NCBI GenBank assembly: GCA_965200115.1
Contig: OZ241336.1
Span: forward strand, 992,001-1,056,000
DNA from: JAPOUP01 sp026708635
Lineage (GTDB): Bacteria; Pseudomonadota; Alphaproteobacteria; Rhodobacterales; Rhodobacteraceae
Length of the DNA: 64,000 nt
Reading direction: 5' to 3'
Each line of letters begins with the position of its first letter. Within the stretch, counting starts at the first letter, position 1. A model generated the notes under the pieces. That model saw only the letters and a program-made list of their open reading frames with translations, had not been told where the DNA came from and searched no databases. Positions 1 through 8,723 of this stretch are shown piece by piece. The position numbers and the translations under genes were made by a program.

Positions 1-249
1 TCGAAAGGCGAAAGCAACCGCGAGGCCCGTGAAAATCAGTGGGGTCGTTCTGGTTAGAAAGTTAGCGATCGCAAACTGGCTTCCGAACGCGCCTTGCAGC
101 ATCGCGCTATATGCCTCGTACGGGTTAACCCCCGCGATTGCGATTAGAACTCCGCCAACGGTCATTGCAAGAAATATCGCGAGGAGGGATGCACCCGCTT
201 GTGGCAGCAGCGTAGCGAACAGGTTGCCTGGCCCTTCAGTTTCTTTCAC
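1..249 (-). CDS. BMP-family ABC transporter permease (5'-end only, cut by window edge)
   Basis: The reverse strand reads 83 codons from a GTG at 247-249 to the window edge without a stop. The start overlaps the end of the upstream ATPase gene by 14 bases, which indicates translational coupling. A hydrophobic segment (ASLLAIFLAMTVGGVLIAI) is followed by NPYEAYSAMLQGAFGS, the pattern of the permeases that pair with BMP-type receptors for nucleosides or simple sugars (YufP/RbsC superfamily). It should sit in the inner membrane as one half of the channel. The other permease would lie beyond the window. Substrate cannot be set from this fragment. Confidence 0.8.
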   Translation of the reverse strand, partial: MKETEGPGNLFATLLPQAGASLLAIFLAMTVGGVLIAIAGVNPYEAYSAMLQGAFGSQFAIANFLTRTTPLIFTGLAVAFAFR

Positions 250-1765
250 CGGGGCTTCTTTCCATTTCCTCGAGGCGTTCTCCGGCCATCATCAATCCCA
301 GAACTTCACGTGTTGCCTTTCGCGCGGCAAGCGCTCCCATGATTTTGCCTTCGTAGAGGACGATCACCCTGTCGCTGATCGCCAGGATTTCTTCCAACTC
401 CGTCGACACCAGCAGGATCGCCATCCCATTTTGCCGTTCCTCGATAAGGCGCTGATGCACATACTCGGCGGCACCAACATCCAGACCCCTTGTCGGCTGA
501 GCTGCGAGAAGGATGTCCGGTTTCAGGCCTAGCTCTCGCGCCAGAACCAGCTTTTGCTGGTTTCCGCCGGACAGGCTTGAAATCTTTTCGTCCGGCCCTC
601 GAGATTTAATCCGAAACTCCGAGATCGCGGCTTCAGTCGCAGCTTTCAGGCTCCCGATGTTCATGCCTAACCAGCTCGCATGCGGTGAGGTATCGCAAGT
701 CTTGATCCCAAAATTCTCCCAAAGAGAGAAATCCAGGACAACGGAGGTTTTTAGGCGATCTTCGGTTACGTGGCCGATGCGGCGAGCGTATTCTCTGTTG
801 GAAACACCCTGGTGCTTTGTCTCAACTGAGCCGGAGACTGCCCTTCGAACACCCGCGATGGCCTCAACCAGTTCTTTCTGACCGTTTCCGTCAACGCCGG
901 CCACTCCCAGAATTTCGCCAGCGCGCAACGTGAAAGAGACGTCCTTCACGGCTTCGAGTTTTCGGTCGTCTTCGACACACAGAGACTTCACTGTCAACAT
1001 GGGCTCGCCCGGAGAACGGTTAGGGAGTTCCGGAGGCTCGATTGAACGCCCGACCATCATGCGGGCCAGGTCTTTGGCGTCCGTATCTTTCTTTCTAACC
1101 ATTCCGATCATATCACCGTTCCTGAGCACGGTAATTTCATCGGCCAATGAGATAACTTCGTTGAGCTTGTGGGAAATGAAAACGATGGACTTCCCACGAG
1201 AAGCGAGGTTGGAAAGAACGTCGATAAGGTCGTTTGCCTCCTGTGGTGTCAGGACGGCCGTAGGCTCGTCCAGTATGAGCACGTCCGCATCGCGATAAAG
1301 AGCTTTGACGATTTCGACTCTCTGCTGGGCACCCACCGGAAGCTGCCAGACCTCGGCGCGTGGATCGACATCAAGCCGGTATTCGCGGGAGAGTGACGCT
1401 ATGCGCTCCTCCGCTTCGCGCAGGTTGAGAAATGGGCATAGTCTGTTCGGGCCCGCCGATGTACCGAGTACCACATTTTCAGCAACGGTAAGGGTCGGAA
1501 CCAGCATGAAGTGCTGGTGAACCATACCTATTCCGTGGGATATCGCGTCTGACGGCGAGCCGATCGTAAGCGTTTGGCTGCTGCGGGAAATCGTTCCACT
1601 GGTCGCCCGATGCATACCGTAGAGGATGTTCATCAGGGTCGTTTTGCCGGAGCCGTTCTCTCCCAGAAGGGCATGTACCTGACCGCTTGCAATCTTGAAG
1701 TCCACCTCGCGATTGGCAACAACGCCACCCGGGAAGACTTTCGTTATTTTCTCCATTTCAATCAT
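236..1765 (-). CDS. ABC transporter ATP-binding protein, two ATPase domains (BMP-type importer)
   Basis: Cytoplasmic ATPase of about 509 residues with two fused nucleotide-binding domains, the arrangement of RbsA/YufO-type importers. The first domain has Walker A GENGSGKTT and Walker B VLILDEPTAVLTP. The second has a degenerate P-loop (GVDGNGQKEL) and signature LSGGNQQKLVLARE, usual for this family where only one site is fully active. I chose the ATG at 1765 (MIEMEKITKVF), because the 24 codons further upstream give a basic tail unlike the family. It lies 85 bases after the receptor gene and overlaps the permease, so the three form one operon. Substrate is probably a nucleoside or sugar, by family only. 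Confidence 0.9.
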   Translation of the reverse strand: MIEMEKITKVFPGGVVANREVDFKIASGQVHALLGENGSGKTTLMNILYGMHRATSGTISRSSQTLTIGSPSDAISHGIGMVHQHFMLVPTLTVAENVVLGTSAGPNRLCPFLNLREAEERIASLSREYRLDVDPRAEVWQLPVGAQQRVEIVKALYRDADVLILDEPTAVLTPQEANDLIDVLSNLASRGKSIVFISHKLNEVISLADEITVLRNGDMIGMVRKKDTDAKDLARMMVGRSIEPPELPNRSPGEPMLTVKSLCVEDDRKLEAVKDVSFTLRAGEILGVAGVDGNGQKELVEAIAGVRRAVSGSVETKHQGVSNREYARRIGHVTEDRLKTSVVLDFSLWENFGIKTCDTSPHASWLGMNIGSLKAATEAAISEFRIKSRGPDEKISSLSGGNQQKLVLARELGLKPDILLAAQPTRGLDVGAAEYVHQRLIEERQNGMAILLVSTELEEILAISDRVIVLYEGKIMGALAARKATREVLGLMMAGERLEEMERSPGERN

Positions 1766-1850
1766 GGGTCGAAGAGGCCTCGGACGCGGTCGGTTCCATG
1801 TGGACACACGCTGCGCGACTAGCGCAGCGTGGTGCATGCGGCGGTTGCCG

Positions 1851-2873
1851 TCACTCGAGCATATTGATTTCGGCTTCCATCAGTACGCCGACGTTCGCGC
1901 GCTCGACGACCACGTTTCCGTCGACAATGTCCTGGACCAGAGCCGCGGTCTCGTTCTGGACCTCGGCGGAAACCATATCGCCCCAAGGGCCGACGGCAAG
2001 AACGGGTGTTCCGAGCCCATAGACGACCTGTCCACCTTCGAAGCTGCCATCCATCACGGACTGGATCCCGGCCCAATACATCTCAGGGACGTTTATGATT
2101 GCGGAGGTAGCCACCGAATTGGGCGCCACTTCGCGCTGGTCCACGAAGTAGCCAATCGACAGGACATCCGCTTCACTCGCTGACTGGATCACGCCAAGAC
2201 CGGTTGCATCGGCCATATGGGCGATGACATCCGCGCCCTGATCGATCAGCGCTTTGGTCGCTTCGCGGCCTCTCACCGCGTCATAGAATGTACCTGTGAA
2301 AATGGAACGGAAGTCGACATCCGGATCGCCTGCCGCGACGCCCCGCATAAACGCGTCAACCTGGATGCGAATGGGCGGGATTTCCCAGCCACCAACAGCG
2401 CCGACCGTTCCGGACTCAGACATTCTGGTGGCCGCGTATCCGAGCACATAGAACAGATCTTCGTTCGATACGTCGAGGTTCAGGAGGTTGTCCGCAGAAC
2501 CTACTCCATAAACATTCATGAAGGATATATCGGGATTCTCCCGCGCCACCTGTTGGATTGCGTCGCTCCACTGGAAGCCGTGAGTGAAGATCACGTCATA
2601 TCCGCGCGCGGCATAATCGCGTAAGGTCGAAACAAAGTCGGGCCGTTGCACATCTTCGGAGAATGTAACTTCAACGTCATCCCCCATGCGTTCCTTGATC
2701 AGCATCAAACCAGCGTGCGCGCTTGCGTTGAAGCCCCGGTCACTAATTGATCCGGGCAGCGCCAACGCCACTCTCAGAGGCTCGGCCTGCCCTTGGCTTA
2801 AGGTAGCGGACCCTAGTGCACCTATCACTGTAAGCCACAGAAACGTTCTTCGAATCAGATTGCGATATTTCAT
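1851..2873 (-). CDS. BMP family ABC transporter substrate-binding protein
   Basis: 340-residue periplasmic receptor. A basic N-terminus and hydrophobic stretch (FLWLTVIGALGSATL) ending near SQGQA form a Sec signal. The mature part has the Bmp/PnrA family pattern: LPGSISDRGFNASAHAGL near the N-terminus, then a domain around DVIFTHGFQWSDAIQQVA. Relatives bind purine nucleosides or related small ligands and hand them to the double-ATPase transporter encoded just downstream. It is the first gene of a three-gene minus-strand operon, and no lipobox cysteine is evident. Ligand is not inferable from the sequence. Confidence 0.9.
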   Translation of the reverse strand: MKYRNLIRRTFLWLTVIGALGSATLSQGQAEPLRVALALPGSISDRGFNASAHAGLMLIKERMGDDVEVTFSEDVQRPDFVSTLRDYAARGYDVIFTHGFQWSDAIQQVARENPDISFMNVYGVGSADNLLNLDVSNEDLFYVLGYAATRMSESGTVGAVGGWEIPPIRIQVDAFMRGVAAGDPDVDFRSIFTGTFYDAVRGREATKALIDQGADVIAHMADATGLGVIQSASEADVLSIGYFVDQREVAPNSVATSAIINVPEMYWAGIQSVMDGSFEGGQVVYGLGTPVLAVGPWGDMVSAEVQNETAALVQDIVDGNVVVERANVGVLMEAEINMLE

Positions 2874-3056
2874 CAGTTCACCTCTCTCTATTGCGCGGAA
2901 CCCAGAACCCGGAAACGAGGTCGCTGGACATCCTCAAGTCGCTGATGGAAGGCTGGGGCTGTAGAACCTCCTGCTTCGTCCGGGGCCCAGCTTATGCAGC
3001 CGTCATCAATCGAAGGTTCAGAGGTGACACCCACTTGTGTCAAATAGAGAAATCCC

Positions 3057-3086
3057 ACAAAGATATCGGTATTTCCGATTTCCTAA
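3057..3086. repeat. Copy A of a 30-bp palindromic motif flanking an IS5 relic
   Basis: Starts ACAAAGATATC and contains the inverted repeat ATCGG-TATTT-CCGAT (3065-3079). It aligns with copy B at 3803-3832 at about 23 of 30 positions. Copy A lies upstream of the minus-strand BMP operon, so it could be an operator for that operon. The role is inferred only. Confidence 0.5.
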
Positions 3087-3093
3087 GCGAGCC

Positions 3094-3797
3094 AGGGCCG
3101 TTCACGGTCACGTTGCAATTCGTTCGATGCGATGCCATGTCCCGCCCCATCGCACGCCTTAACCGCGGCACAGGCACCAAGAGCGGACAGAAGGACGAAG
3201 TGGACAGAACGGGTACTTGCCGACGCCATTTGTGCACGGGTCGCGCCCATCCTCCCCTGCAAGGCGACAGACCCTGGATACCGCGGCTGACGGCCCCCTC
3301 CTCCCGGTGCGGTGCTCCGGCTGTTCCGCAAGGGATCGCGGTGACGCGACATGCCGGAGCGGTTCGGGAGTCACAACGTCACAAAAGCGTCTTCAAGCGC
3401 TTCCGTCACTGTGTTCTGTCAGTAGGTCTCAAAGGCGTTTTCAGCGCTTTGCCCAAGGAGTTCGGCCTTGAGTGCGCGCTCGTCGACCGGCATGATCGCT
3501 GAAGCGCGCCGGAAGGCGGCGGGCGCCGAAAAGGAGGCCTGGCGAGGGGATCGGCTTCTGGAGGAGGTGGACGAACGCGGCGCGCAGGCGGTGATGCCGT
3601 CGCGGCGGAACCGGGCGGCACCCCGGAAGCAGGACCGGGGGACGTGCGGGTTGCGGCATCCGATTTGGAACCTCTTCGCCAGAATCACGGGGTTCCGCGT
3701 GATCGCGAGGCGGTATGACAGAGCGGGCGAAAGGTTGGTGACAGGGGTCGCCCCGTCGCCAGCGTGGTCGCGGAGCCATGACCGTCAACAGCCTCTG
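3094..3797 (+). pseudogene. Heavily decayed IS5-family (IS427-like) element
   Basis: The left end (AGGGCCGTTCACGGTCACG) and right end (CATGACCGTCAACAGCCTC) align with the termini of the better preserved elements at 18391-19258 and 33805-34680. Between them, fragments of the same transposase can be read in shifting frames: a stretch matching the GSPWRDIPER region near 3330-3360, and near 3580-3750 the tail with AVMPSRRNRAAPRK and NLFARITGFRVIARRYDRA, equivalent to the IPAKRNR and VENFF-KEFR-IATRYD region of IS427-group DDE transposases. Many indels show this copy is much older than the other two. No active protein is expected. Confidence 0.75.
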
Positions 3798-3802
3798 GCC
3801 AA

Positions 3803-3832
3803 ACAAAGATATCTTCATTTCAGATATCTCTA
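3803..3832. repeat. Copy B of the 30-bp palindromic motif
   Basis: ACAAAGATATC followed by ATTTC and a second AGATATCT. The two palindromic AGATATCT octamers at 3807-3814 and 3822-3829 are spaced 7 bases apart. It lies about 140 bases upstream of the plus-strand GST gene. Resemblance to copy A suggests a shared regulatory site or a duplication around the IS relic. Confidence 0.5.
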
Positions 3833-3972
3833 TACCCAAAAACCGTAAGGCGGTTCGGGCAGGGCGAGATACCGTCGACATAGCTTGAATACGTGCCTGC
3901 GCATCAGACCCGATTGGGCCATTCCTTAAGGCCTATGGGCGGATCGCGGAACTAAAGACGGGGGAAATTCAC

Positions 3973-4836
3973 TTGCCGATATTATACCACGACGTGAACG
4001 CTGTATGCTGCCAGAAAGTTGAGATGGCGCTTGCCGAAAAAGATGTCACATACGATGAAAAGATCATTTCCCTATTCAAGAACGAACAATACTCCAAAGA
4101 GTACCTGCAGATAAACGGTCGTGGTATCGTACCCACATTCGTCGATGACGGTGCGACGATAATTGAGTCCACCGTCATCTGCGAATACATTGAGGATAGG
4201 TTTCCGGGACCGGCTCTTATGCCTGCTGATCCATTCGGCCGGGCCAGTGTACGCGTATGGACTAAGCGAGTGGATGAAGAAATCCACAGGTCGGCCTCCG
4301 TACTGAGTTTCTGTGCCATGTTTCGCGACCGAATGCTAGCCATGCCAAGGGAGGAGCGGGAGATGCGCTATGCAAATATCGGCGATCCTGTCCGCGAGGA
4401 TATGTATCGCGGCAGCGTCGAGCGGGGACTGGATTCGCCTGCGGCCGTTCAATCCATCGCACTGTACGAACGGCTGATGGCCGACATGGAGAAATCTCTC
4501 CAGGCAACCGGACCTTGGCTTGCGGGAAGCCTTTTTTCACTCGCGGACATCGGTCTGGCACCGTACTTCGCGCGGCTGCATTACTTGGGCATCATCGATG
4601 TTTGGCTAGGCGACCGACCCCAAACCGCTGCCTGGTGGGAACGGCTCATGGCCCGCCAAAGCTACAGGCGCGTCATCGACCACGCACTTACTGACGCGGA
4701 GAAACAGGAGATGAGCGGCTCCGGAACCAAACTTTACGACAGGTTTGTCGAGATCCACCGGAGCTACCTCGATCGGGCGGCTCATCCAGGCCAGGGCAAT
4801 CGCTTCAGGATTTCCGTGGCGACGGATCAAGCCTGA
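3973..4836 (+). CDS. Glutathione S-transferase family protein
   Basis: 287-residue soluble protein with a TTG start at 3973 preceded by a GGGGGAAA ribosome site. The N-terminal thioredoxin-like domain begins MPILYHDVNAVCCQKVEMAL and carries the glutathione-binding turn GRGIVPTFVDDGATIIEST, equivalent to the NP-G-VP-L and ES motifs of GSTs. The helical C-terminal domain follows (GPWLAGSLFSLADIGLAPYF). The protein is longer than common GSTs (about 210 residues), like bacterial dehalogenase or etherase-type GSTs. It stands alone, divergent from the BMP operon, with no pathway neighbour to set its substrate. Family assignment is strong and exact reaction unknown. Confidence 0.85.
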   Translation: MPILYHDVNAVCCQKVEMALAEKDVTYDEKIISLFKNEQYSKEYLQINGRGIVPTFVDDGATIIESTVICEYIEDRFPGPALMPADPFGRASVRVWTKRVDEEIHRSASVLSFCAMFRDRMLAMPREEREMRYANIGDPVREDMYRGSVERGLDSPAAVQSIALYERLMADMEKSLQATGPWLAGSLFSLADIGLAPYFARLHYLGIIDVWLGDRPQTAAWWERLMARQSYRRVIDHALTDAEKQEMSGSGTKLYDRFVEIHRSYLDRAAHPGQGNRFRISVATDQA

Positions 4837-4955
4837 CGGCCGCACGGGACGCTCAAAAATCCGCTTGGCGGCATATGATAGGATGGAAACCTTGTCCGGA
4901 TTCCCGCTCTCCAAAGGCTGCGCCGATGTAAATCTCGATCATCGGTGACACCCAT

Positions 4956-5996
4956 ATGACTGACATGACAAAGGAGTTGCATCGACCGCGGTCGTTCTGG
5001 AAACGGACCGACAAAGTATTGCTTGCGATCGCCGCCATTCCGGTGGTTCTGGCCCTGATCGATCCCGAACAGGTCTGGCCCACAGTCACGTTCGCCGGAA
5101 ACGCGATCGTCCATACCGGTTTTTTCATCGCGTTCGCCGTCTTTGCGGTAGCGTATATGAAGGCCACCGGAGCGGAGTCGCTGCTCGCCAAAGCCTTCGA
5201 GGGACGCGAGGCGCGCATGATACTCCTCGCCGCTCTTCTGGGCGGGCTTTCCCCGTTCTGTTCCTGCGAAGTGATTCCGTTCATCGCGGCGCTCCTCGCA
5301 ATTGGGGCTCCGCTCTCAGCGGTGATGGCGTTCTGGCTCAGCTCGCCCCTGATGGATCCGGCGATGTTCCTGATCACGTCAGGAACCCTGGGATGGGACT
5401 TCGCCGTGGCGAAGACGGTCGCGGCCGTCGGAATCGGTCTTATCGGGGGACTCACGGTAAAATCCCTTAGGCGAAGCAGGGTCTTCACCGACCCGCTGAA
5501 AGAGCGTTCCGAGAGCGACTGCGCTTCATGCCGTGACGGGACCAGCCCCTTTTCGGGTCATCCGCAATGGGCGTTCTGGAAACATTCGGACCGAAGGAAA
5601 AGTTTCCGGGACACGGCCGTCGACAACGCGCTCTTTCTGGGCAAGTGGCTGCTGCTCGCCTATCTGATCGAGGCAATCATGCTGGAATACATTCCCGCCG
5701 AGCTGATCGCGACCGTGCTTGGCGGCAGCGGGCCGGTGCCGATCCTGCTCGGCGCTCTGGTCGGCGCTCCGGCATACCTGAACGGCTACGCCGCCGTGCC
5801 GTTGGTGGACGCGCTTCTCGAGCGGGGAATGTCGGACGGCGCGGCCATGTCCTTCGTCATCGCGGGAGGCATCAGCAGCGTTCCCGCCGCCATCGCGGTC
5901 TGGGCCCTTGTGAAACCCCGTATATTCATTGCCTATCTCGGCCTCGCCCTGATAGGCGCCGCCATCGCCGGCATTGCTTGGAACACCATCGCGTGA
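4956..5996 (+). CDS. DUF318/ArsP-type permease (SO_0444-like cation or metalloid efflux)
   Basis: 346-residue inner-membrane protein with about eight to ten hydrophobic segments. The family hallmark FCSCEVIPFIAALL at about residues 87-100, with the CSC pair at the start of a helix, is followed by GAPLSAVMAFWLSSPLMDP. A second half-repeat (LVGAPAYLNGYAAVPLVDAL) shows the internal duplication typical of PF03773 permeases, relatives of ArsP and the SO_0444 Cu/Zn efflux group. A cytoplasmic loop near residue 190 adds another cysteine pair (CASC). It lies 89 bases upstream of nhaA on the same strand, so they are probably cotranscribed. The substrate is inferred, not shown. Confidence 0.8.
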   Translation: MTDMTKELHRPRSFWKRTDKVLLAIAAIPVVLALIDPEQVWPTVTFAGNAIVHTGFFIAFAVFAVAYMKATGAESLLAKAFEGREARMILLAALLGGLSPFCSCEVIPFIAALLAIGAPLSAVMAFWLSSPLMDPAMFLITSGTLGWDFAVAKTVAAVGIGLIGGLTVKSLRRSRVFTDPLKERSESDCASCRDGTSPFSGHPQWAFWKHSDRRKSFRDTAVDNALFLGKWLLLAYLIEAIMLEYIPAELIATVLGGSGPVPILLGALVGAPAYLNGYAAVPLVDALLERGMSDGAAMSFVIAGGISSVPAAIAVWALVKPRIFIAYLGLALIGAAIAGIAWNTIA

Positions 5997-6085
5997 CCGG
6001 CTGGCGAAAGCGCTCCGCAGAACCCCGTTGCCCCAAACCCGGAGTTGCCCTATCCCTTCTCATCGGGAGATGGGGGGAAGCGCTG

Positions 6086-7366
6086 ATGTACCGGATCTGG
6101 AATTTCGTCACCACATATTCGGTGCTTCTCGTCGCGGGCGCCGTCTTGGCATTGATCTGGGCCAACACCTTTCCCCACAGCTATCACGATTTCGTCGAGT
6201 TCGTCCTCGCCGATGACTTCATAATCGGACATGCCCACTATGACGAGCACGGAAAGGTACATCGCACCCTGACGCTTCACTACCTGGTTAACGACGTGCT
6301 GATGGCCTTCTTTTTCGCCATTGCCGCCAAGGAAGTCTGGGAGGCCGTCATACTCCGGAACGGCAGCCTGCGCGGGCGCAAGGCCGCGACTCCCCTGTTC
6401 GCCACCGTCGGCGGAATGTTGGGACCGATCGCGGTCTATCTGGGTCTGGCGGCTCTCCTCGGCTCCGACACCTACGACGCCGTTCAGCGGGGCTGGGCGA
6501 TCCCGACCGCCACCGACATCGCGTTCTCCTACGTCGTCGGCCGCATCGTATTCGGAGCGGGTCACCCGGCGGTGCGCTTCCTCCTGCTGCTGGCGATCGC
6601 TGACGACGCGGCCGGTCTGCTCATTCTCGCGGTGTTCTATCCCAGCGGCGAAGTCATTCCGCAGTGGCTTCTCCTGTCATTCGGCGCCGCCGCTTCCGCG
6701 TACCTGCTGTTCAACTGGCTTCCACGATATCTCGACCGGGGCGACCAGTTGCGCAGGCGATCGTCATGGACACGTGAGAGGCTTTCGTTCTGGCCCTACG
6801 CGTTCGCCGGAGTCCTCAGCTGGTACGGTTTTCAGCAAAGCGGGCTCCATCCAGCGCTGGGCCTGCTGCCGATCGTTCCCGCAATTCCACATGCCGACCG
6901 TGCGTTCGGCATATTCAGCGAAGCCGAAGTGCATCTGCGTGACCTTCTCAACCACATCGAGCACCTACTGAAATACCCGGTCGAGGTCATTCTGTTCTTC
7001 TTCGGGCTTCTCAACGCGGGTGTCGAGTTCTCGGTGATAAGCGCCCCGACGTGGCTGGTGCTTGCGGGCCTGCTGATCGGCAAACCGATAGGCATCGCCC
7101 TGTTCGGCTGGTTCGCCGCGTATCCACTTAAACTGGGCCTTCCCAGAAACATGCGTACGTCAGATCTGTTCGTGATCGGGATCATTGCCGCCATAGGCTT
7201 CACGGTCTCGCTGTTCATCGCCGCCGTCGCGTTTGATGGATCCGTCGTCCTTGAAGGAATGTCGGTTCAGGGAGCCGCAAAGATGGGCGCTCTCCTGAGC
7301 TTCTTTGCCGCGTTCCTGGCGATCGCAACGGGACGCGCGCTACATATCAAAAAGATCCATAACTGA
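6086..7366 (+). CDS. nhaA: Na+/H+ antiporter NhaA
   Basis: 426-residue inner-membrane antiporter that exports Na+ (or Li+) in exchange for protons. The key aspartates are present: D144 in TATDIAF and D173/D174 in IADDAAGLLILA, matching D133 and D163/D164 of E. coli NhaA. Around eleven to twelve membrane segments are visible. An insertion of about 25 residues between the first two helices (GHAHYDEHGKVHR) is longer than in the enteric protein. I chose the ATG at 6086 because GGGAGATGGGGGGAAG precedes it. The frame stays open further upstream but only as a shadow of the permease gene. Confidence 0.93.
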   Translation: MYRIWNFVTTYSVLLVAGAVLALIWANTFPHSYHDFVEFVLADDFIIGHAHYDEHGKVHRTLTLHYLVNDVLMAFFFAIAAKEVWEAVILRNGSLRGRKAATPLFATVGGMLGPIAVYLGLAALLGSDTYDAVQRGWAIPTATDIAFSYVVGRIVFGAGHPAVRFLLLLAIADDAAGLLILAVFYPSGEVIPQWLLLSFGAAASAYLLFNWLPRYLDRGDQLRRRSSWTRERLSFWPYAFAGVLSWYGFQQSGLHPALGLLPIVPAIPHADRAFGIFSEAEVHLRDLLNHIEHLLKYPVEVILFFFGLLNAGVEFSVISAPTWLVLAGLLIGKPIGIALFGWFAAYPLKLGLPRNMRTSDLFVIGIIAAIGFTVSLFIAAVAFDGSVVLEGMSVQGAAKMGALLSFFAAFLAIATGRALHIKKIHN

Positions 7367-7746
7367 AGGATTTCTTCCGGTCAGGTGGTGGATCCGCCTG
7401 TCGGAGCGGTGCGCGCAGCCCATTCGCCTGGAACCATATGACTTCAGCCCCGCAGGGTCGGAGCGTTGGGCCCGGTCGAAAGCGTCTTTACCGTCGACCA
7501 CGTCCGCAAAGGTCCGACATTTCCCGCCAACCACCGCCTGGTCATCACCGGATCGCCCGGAGCGTGAATTGAACACCGTCCATGAATGCGGCATATAGCG
7601 TAACGGCGGGCTGGATTGCCGATCGCGGGCTTGCCGGAGATCCCGACGCCCATACGGTGGACTCAAAGGACCCGGTCCCGGGGCGGGGGAGGCCCGGCTC
7701 ATCTGCCTACCAACCGGCAAATGCGCTCACAACGACAGGATTCGTG
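7367..7746. other. Intergenic spacer nhaA-kdsA
   Basis: About 380 bases with no convincing gene on either strand. The open frame running into kdsA from 7582 has no ribosome site and no family resemblance before the KdsA start. I see no clear terminator hairpin with a U-tract. Confidence 0.5.
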
Positions 7747-8592
7747 ATGGGGATGACGGAAGTTCACATCGGTGGGCTGAATGTCAGCAACGATCGGCCT
7801 TTGGTCTTCATTGCCGGTCCCTGCCAGCTGGAGTCGTCAGATCACGCGCAGATGATCGCGGGACGGATGGCCGAGTTCTGCCGCGCCGTCGGAGCGGGCT
7901 ATGTGTTCAAGGCGTCTTTCGATAAGGCAAACAGAACGTCACTGTCCAGCAGACGTGGCGTCGGGATTGATACCGGCCTGAGGATCCTGTCCGACCTGCG
8001 CACGGCGCTGGATATCCCGGTGCTGACCGACGTGCATCTTCCCGACCAATGCGCCGCGGCGGCGGAAGCCGTGGACATTCTTCAGATCCCGGCGTTTCTC
8101 TGTCGCCAGACAGACCTGCTTACCGCAGCCGCGCGGACCGGCGCGGCAGTCAACATAAAGAAAGGCCAGTTTCTTGCCCCTTGGGACATGAACAATGTCG
8201 TCGCGAAGGTCGAAGGCTCGGGCAACCGCCGTATCCTGCTCACGGAACGCGGAACCTCGTTCGGTTACAATACGCTTGTGGCGGATATGCGGAGCCTGCC
8301 CCAGATGGCGTTGACGGGATATCCGGTAATCATGGACGCCACGCATTCGGTCCAGCAGCCGGGCGGGTTGGGCGGTTCCAGCGGCGGCCAGAGAGAGTTT
8401 GCGCCGGTCCTGGCCCGCGCGGCCGTGTCTCTAGGGATCGCGGGTGTGTTCATGGAGACGCACCAGGCGCCGGACACCGCGCCGTCAGACGGGCCGAACA
8501 TGATCGCTCTGGACCACATGCCGGAACTGCTTGGTATTCTCATGGAATTTGACCATCTGGCCAAGTCCGCTCCCGTCCACATCCAGGGATAA
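7747..8592 (+). CDS. kdsA: 3-deoxy-8-phosphooctulonate (KDO-8-P) synthase, metal-dependent type
   Basis: 281-residue cytoplasmic enzyme that condenses phosphoenolpyruvate with arabinose-5-phosphate to make KDO-8-phosphate for lipopolysaccharide core. Recognisable blocks are AGPCQLES, FKASFDKANRTS, IPAFLCRQTDLL, NIKKGQFLAPWDM, LTERGTSFGYN and DATHSVQQPGG. The metal ligands of the class II (Aquifex-type) enzyme are all present: C26 in GPC, the histidine of DATHS, the glutamate of METH, and the aspartate in SDGPN. E. coli KdsA instead has Asn at the first position. The ATG at 7747 follows an AGGA at 6 bases. The gene is not next to pyrG or eno, its frequent neighbours. Confidence 0.93.
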   Translation: MGMTEVHIGGLNVSNDRPLVFIAGPCQLESSDHAQMIAGRMAEFCRAVGAGYVFKASFDKANRTSLSSRRGVGIDTGLRILSDLRTALDIPVLTDVHLPDQCAAAAEAVDILQIPAFLCRQTDLLTAAARTGAAVNIKKGQFLAPWDMNNVVAKVEGSGNRRILLTERGTSFGYNTLVADMRSLPQMALTGYPVIMDATHSVQQPGGLGGSSGGQREFAPVLARAAVSLGIAGVFMETHQAPDTAPSDGPNMIALDHMPELLGILMEFDHLAKSAPVHIQG

Positions 8593-8723
8593 TTTTGGGC
8601 AGTCGGGCCTTGAGGCGATAGGCCGGGGAGGGCGGGCGCTTCGTGCCGCTGACGATGATTGCTCCAGTGACGCTTCCCCAGTAATGTCGAAGAAACTGAC
8701 CATCCGGAAAGAGGAGAAACGAA

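Noticed and set aside
5567..6085. 173-codon extension upstream of NhaA in frame
   Set aside because: It overlaps the permease gene in another frame, is arginine-rich and unlike NhaA; a ribosome site sits at the ATG at 6086.
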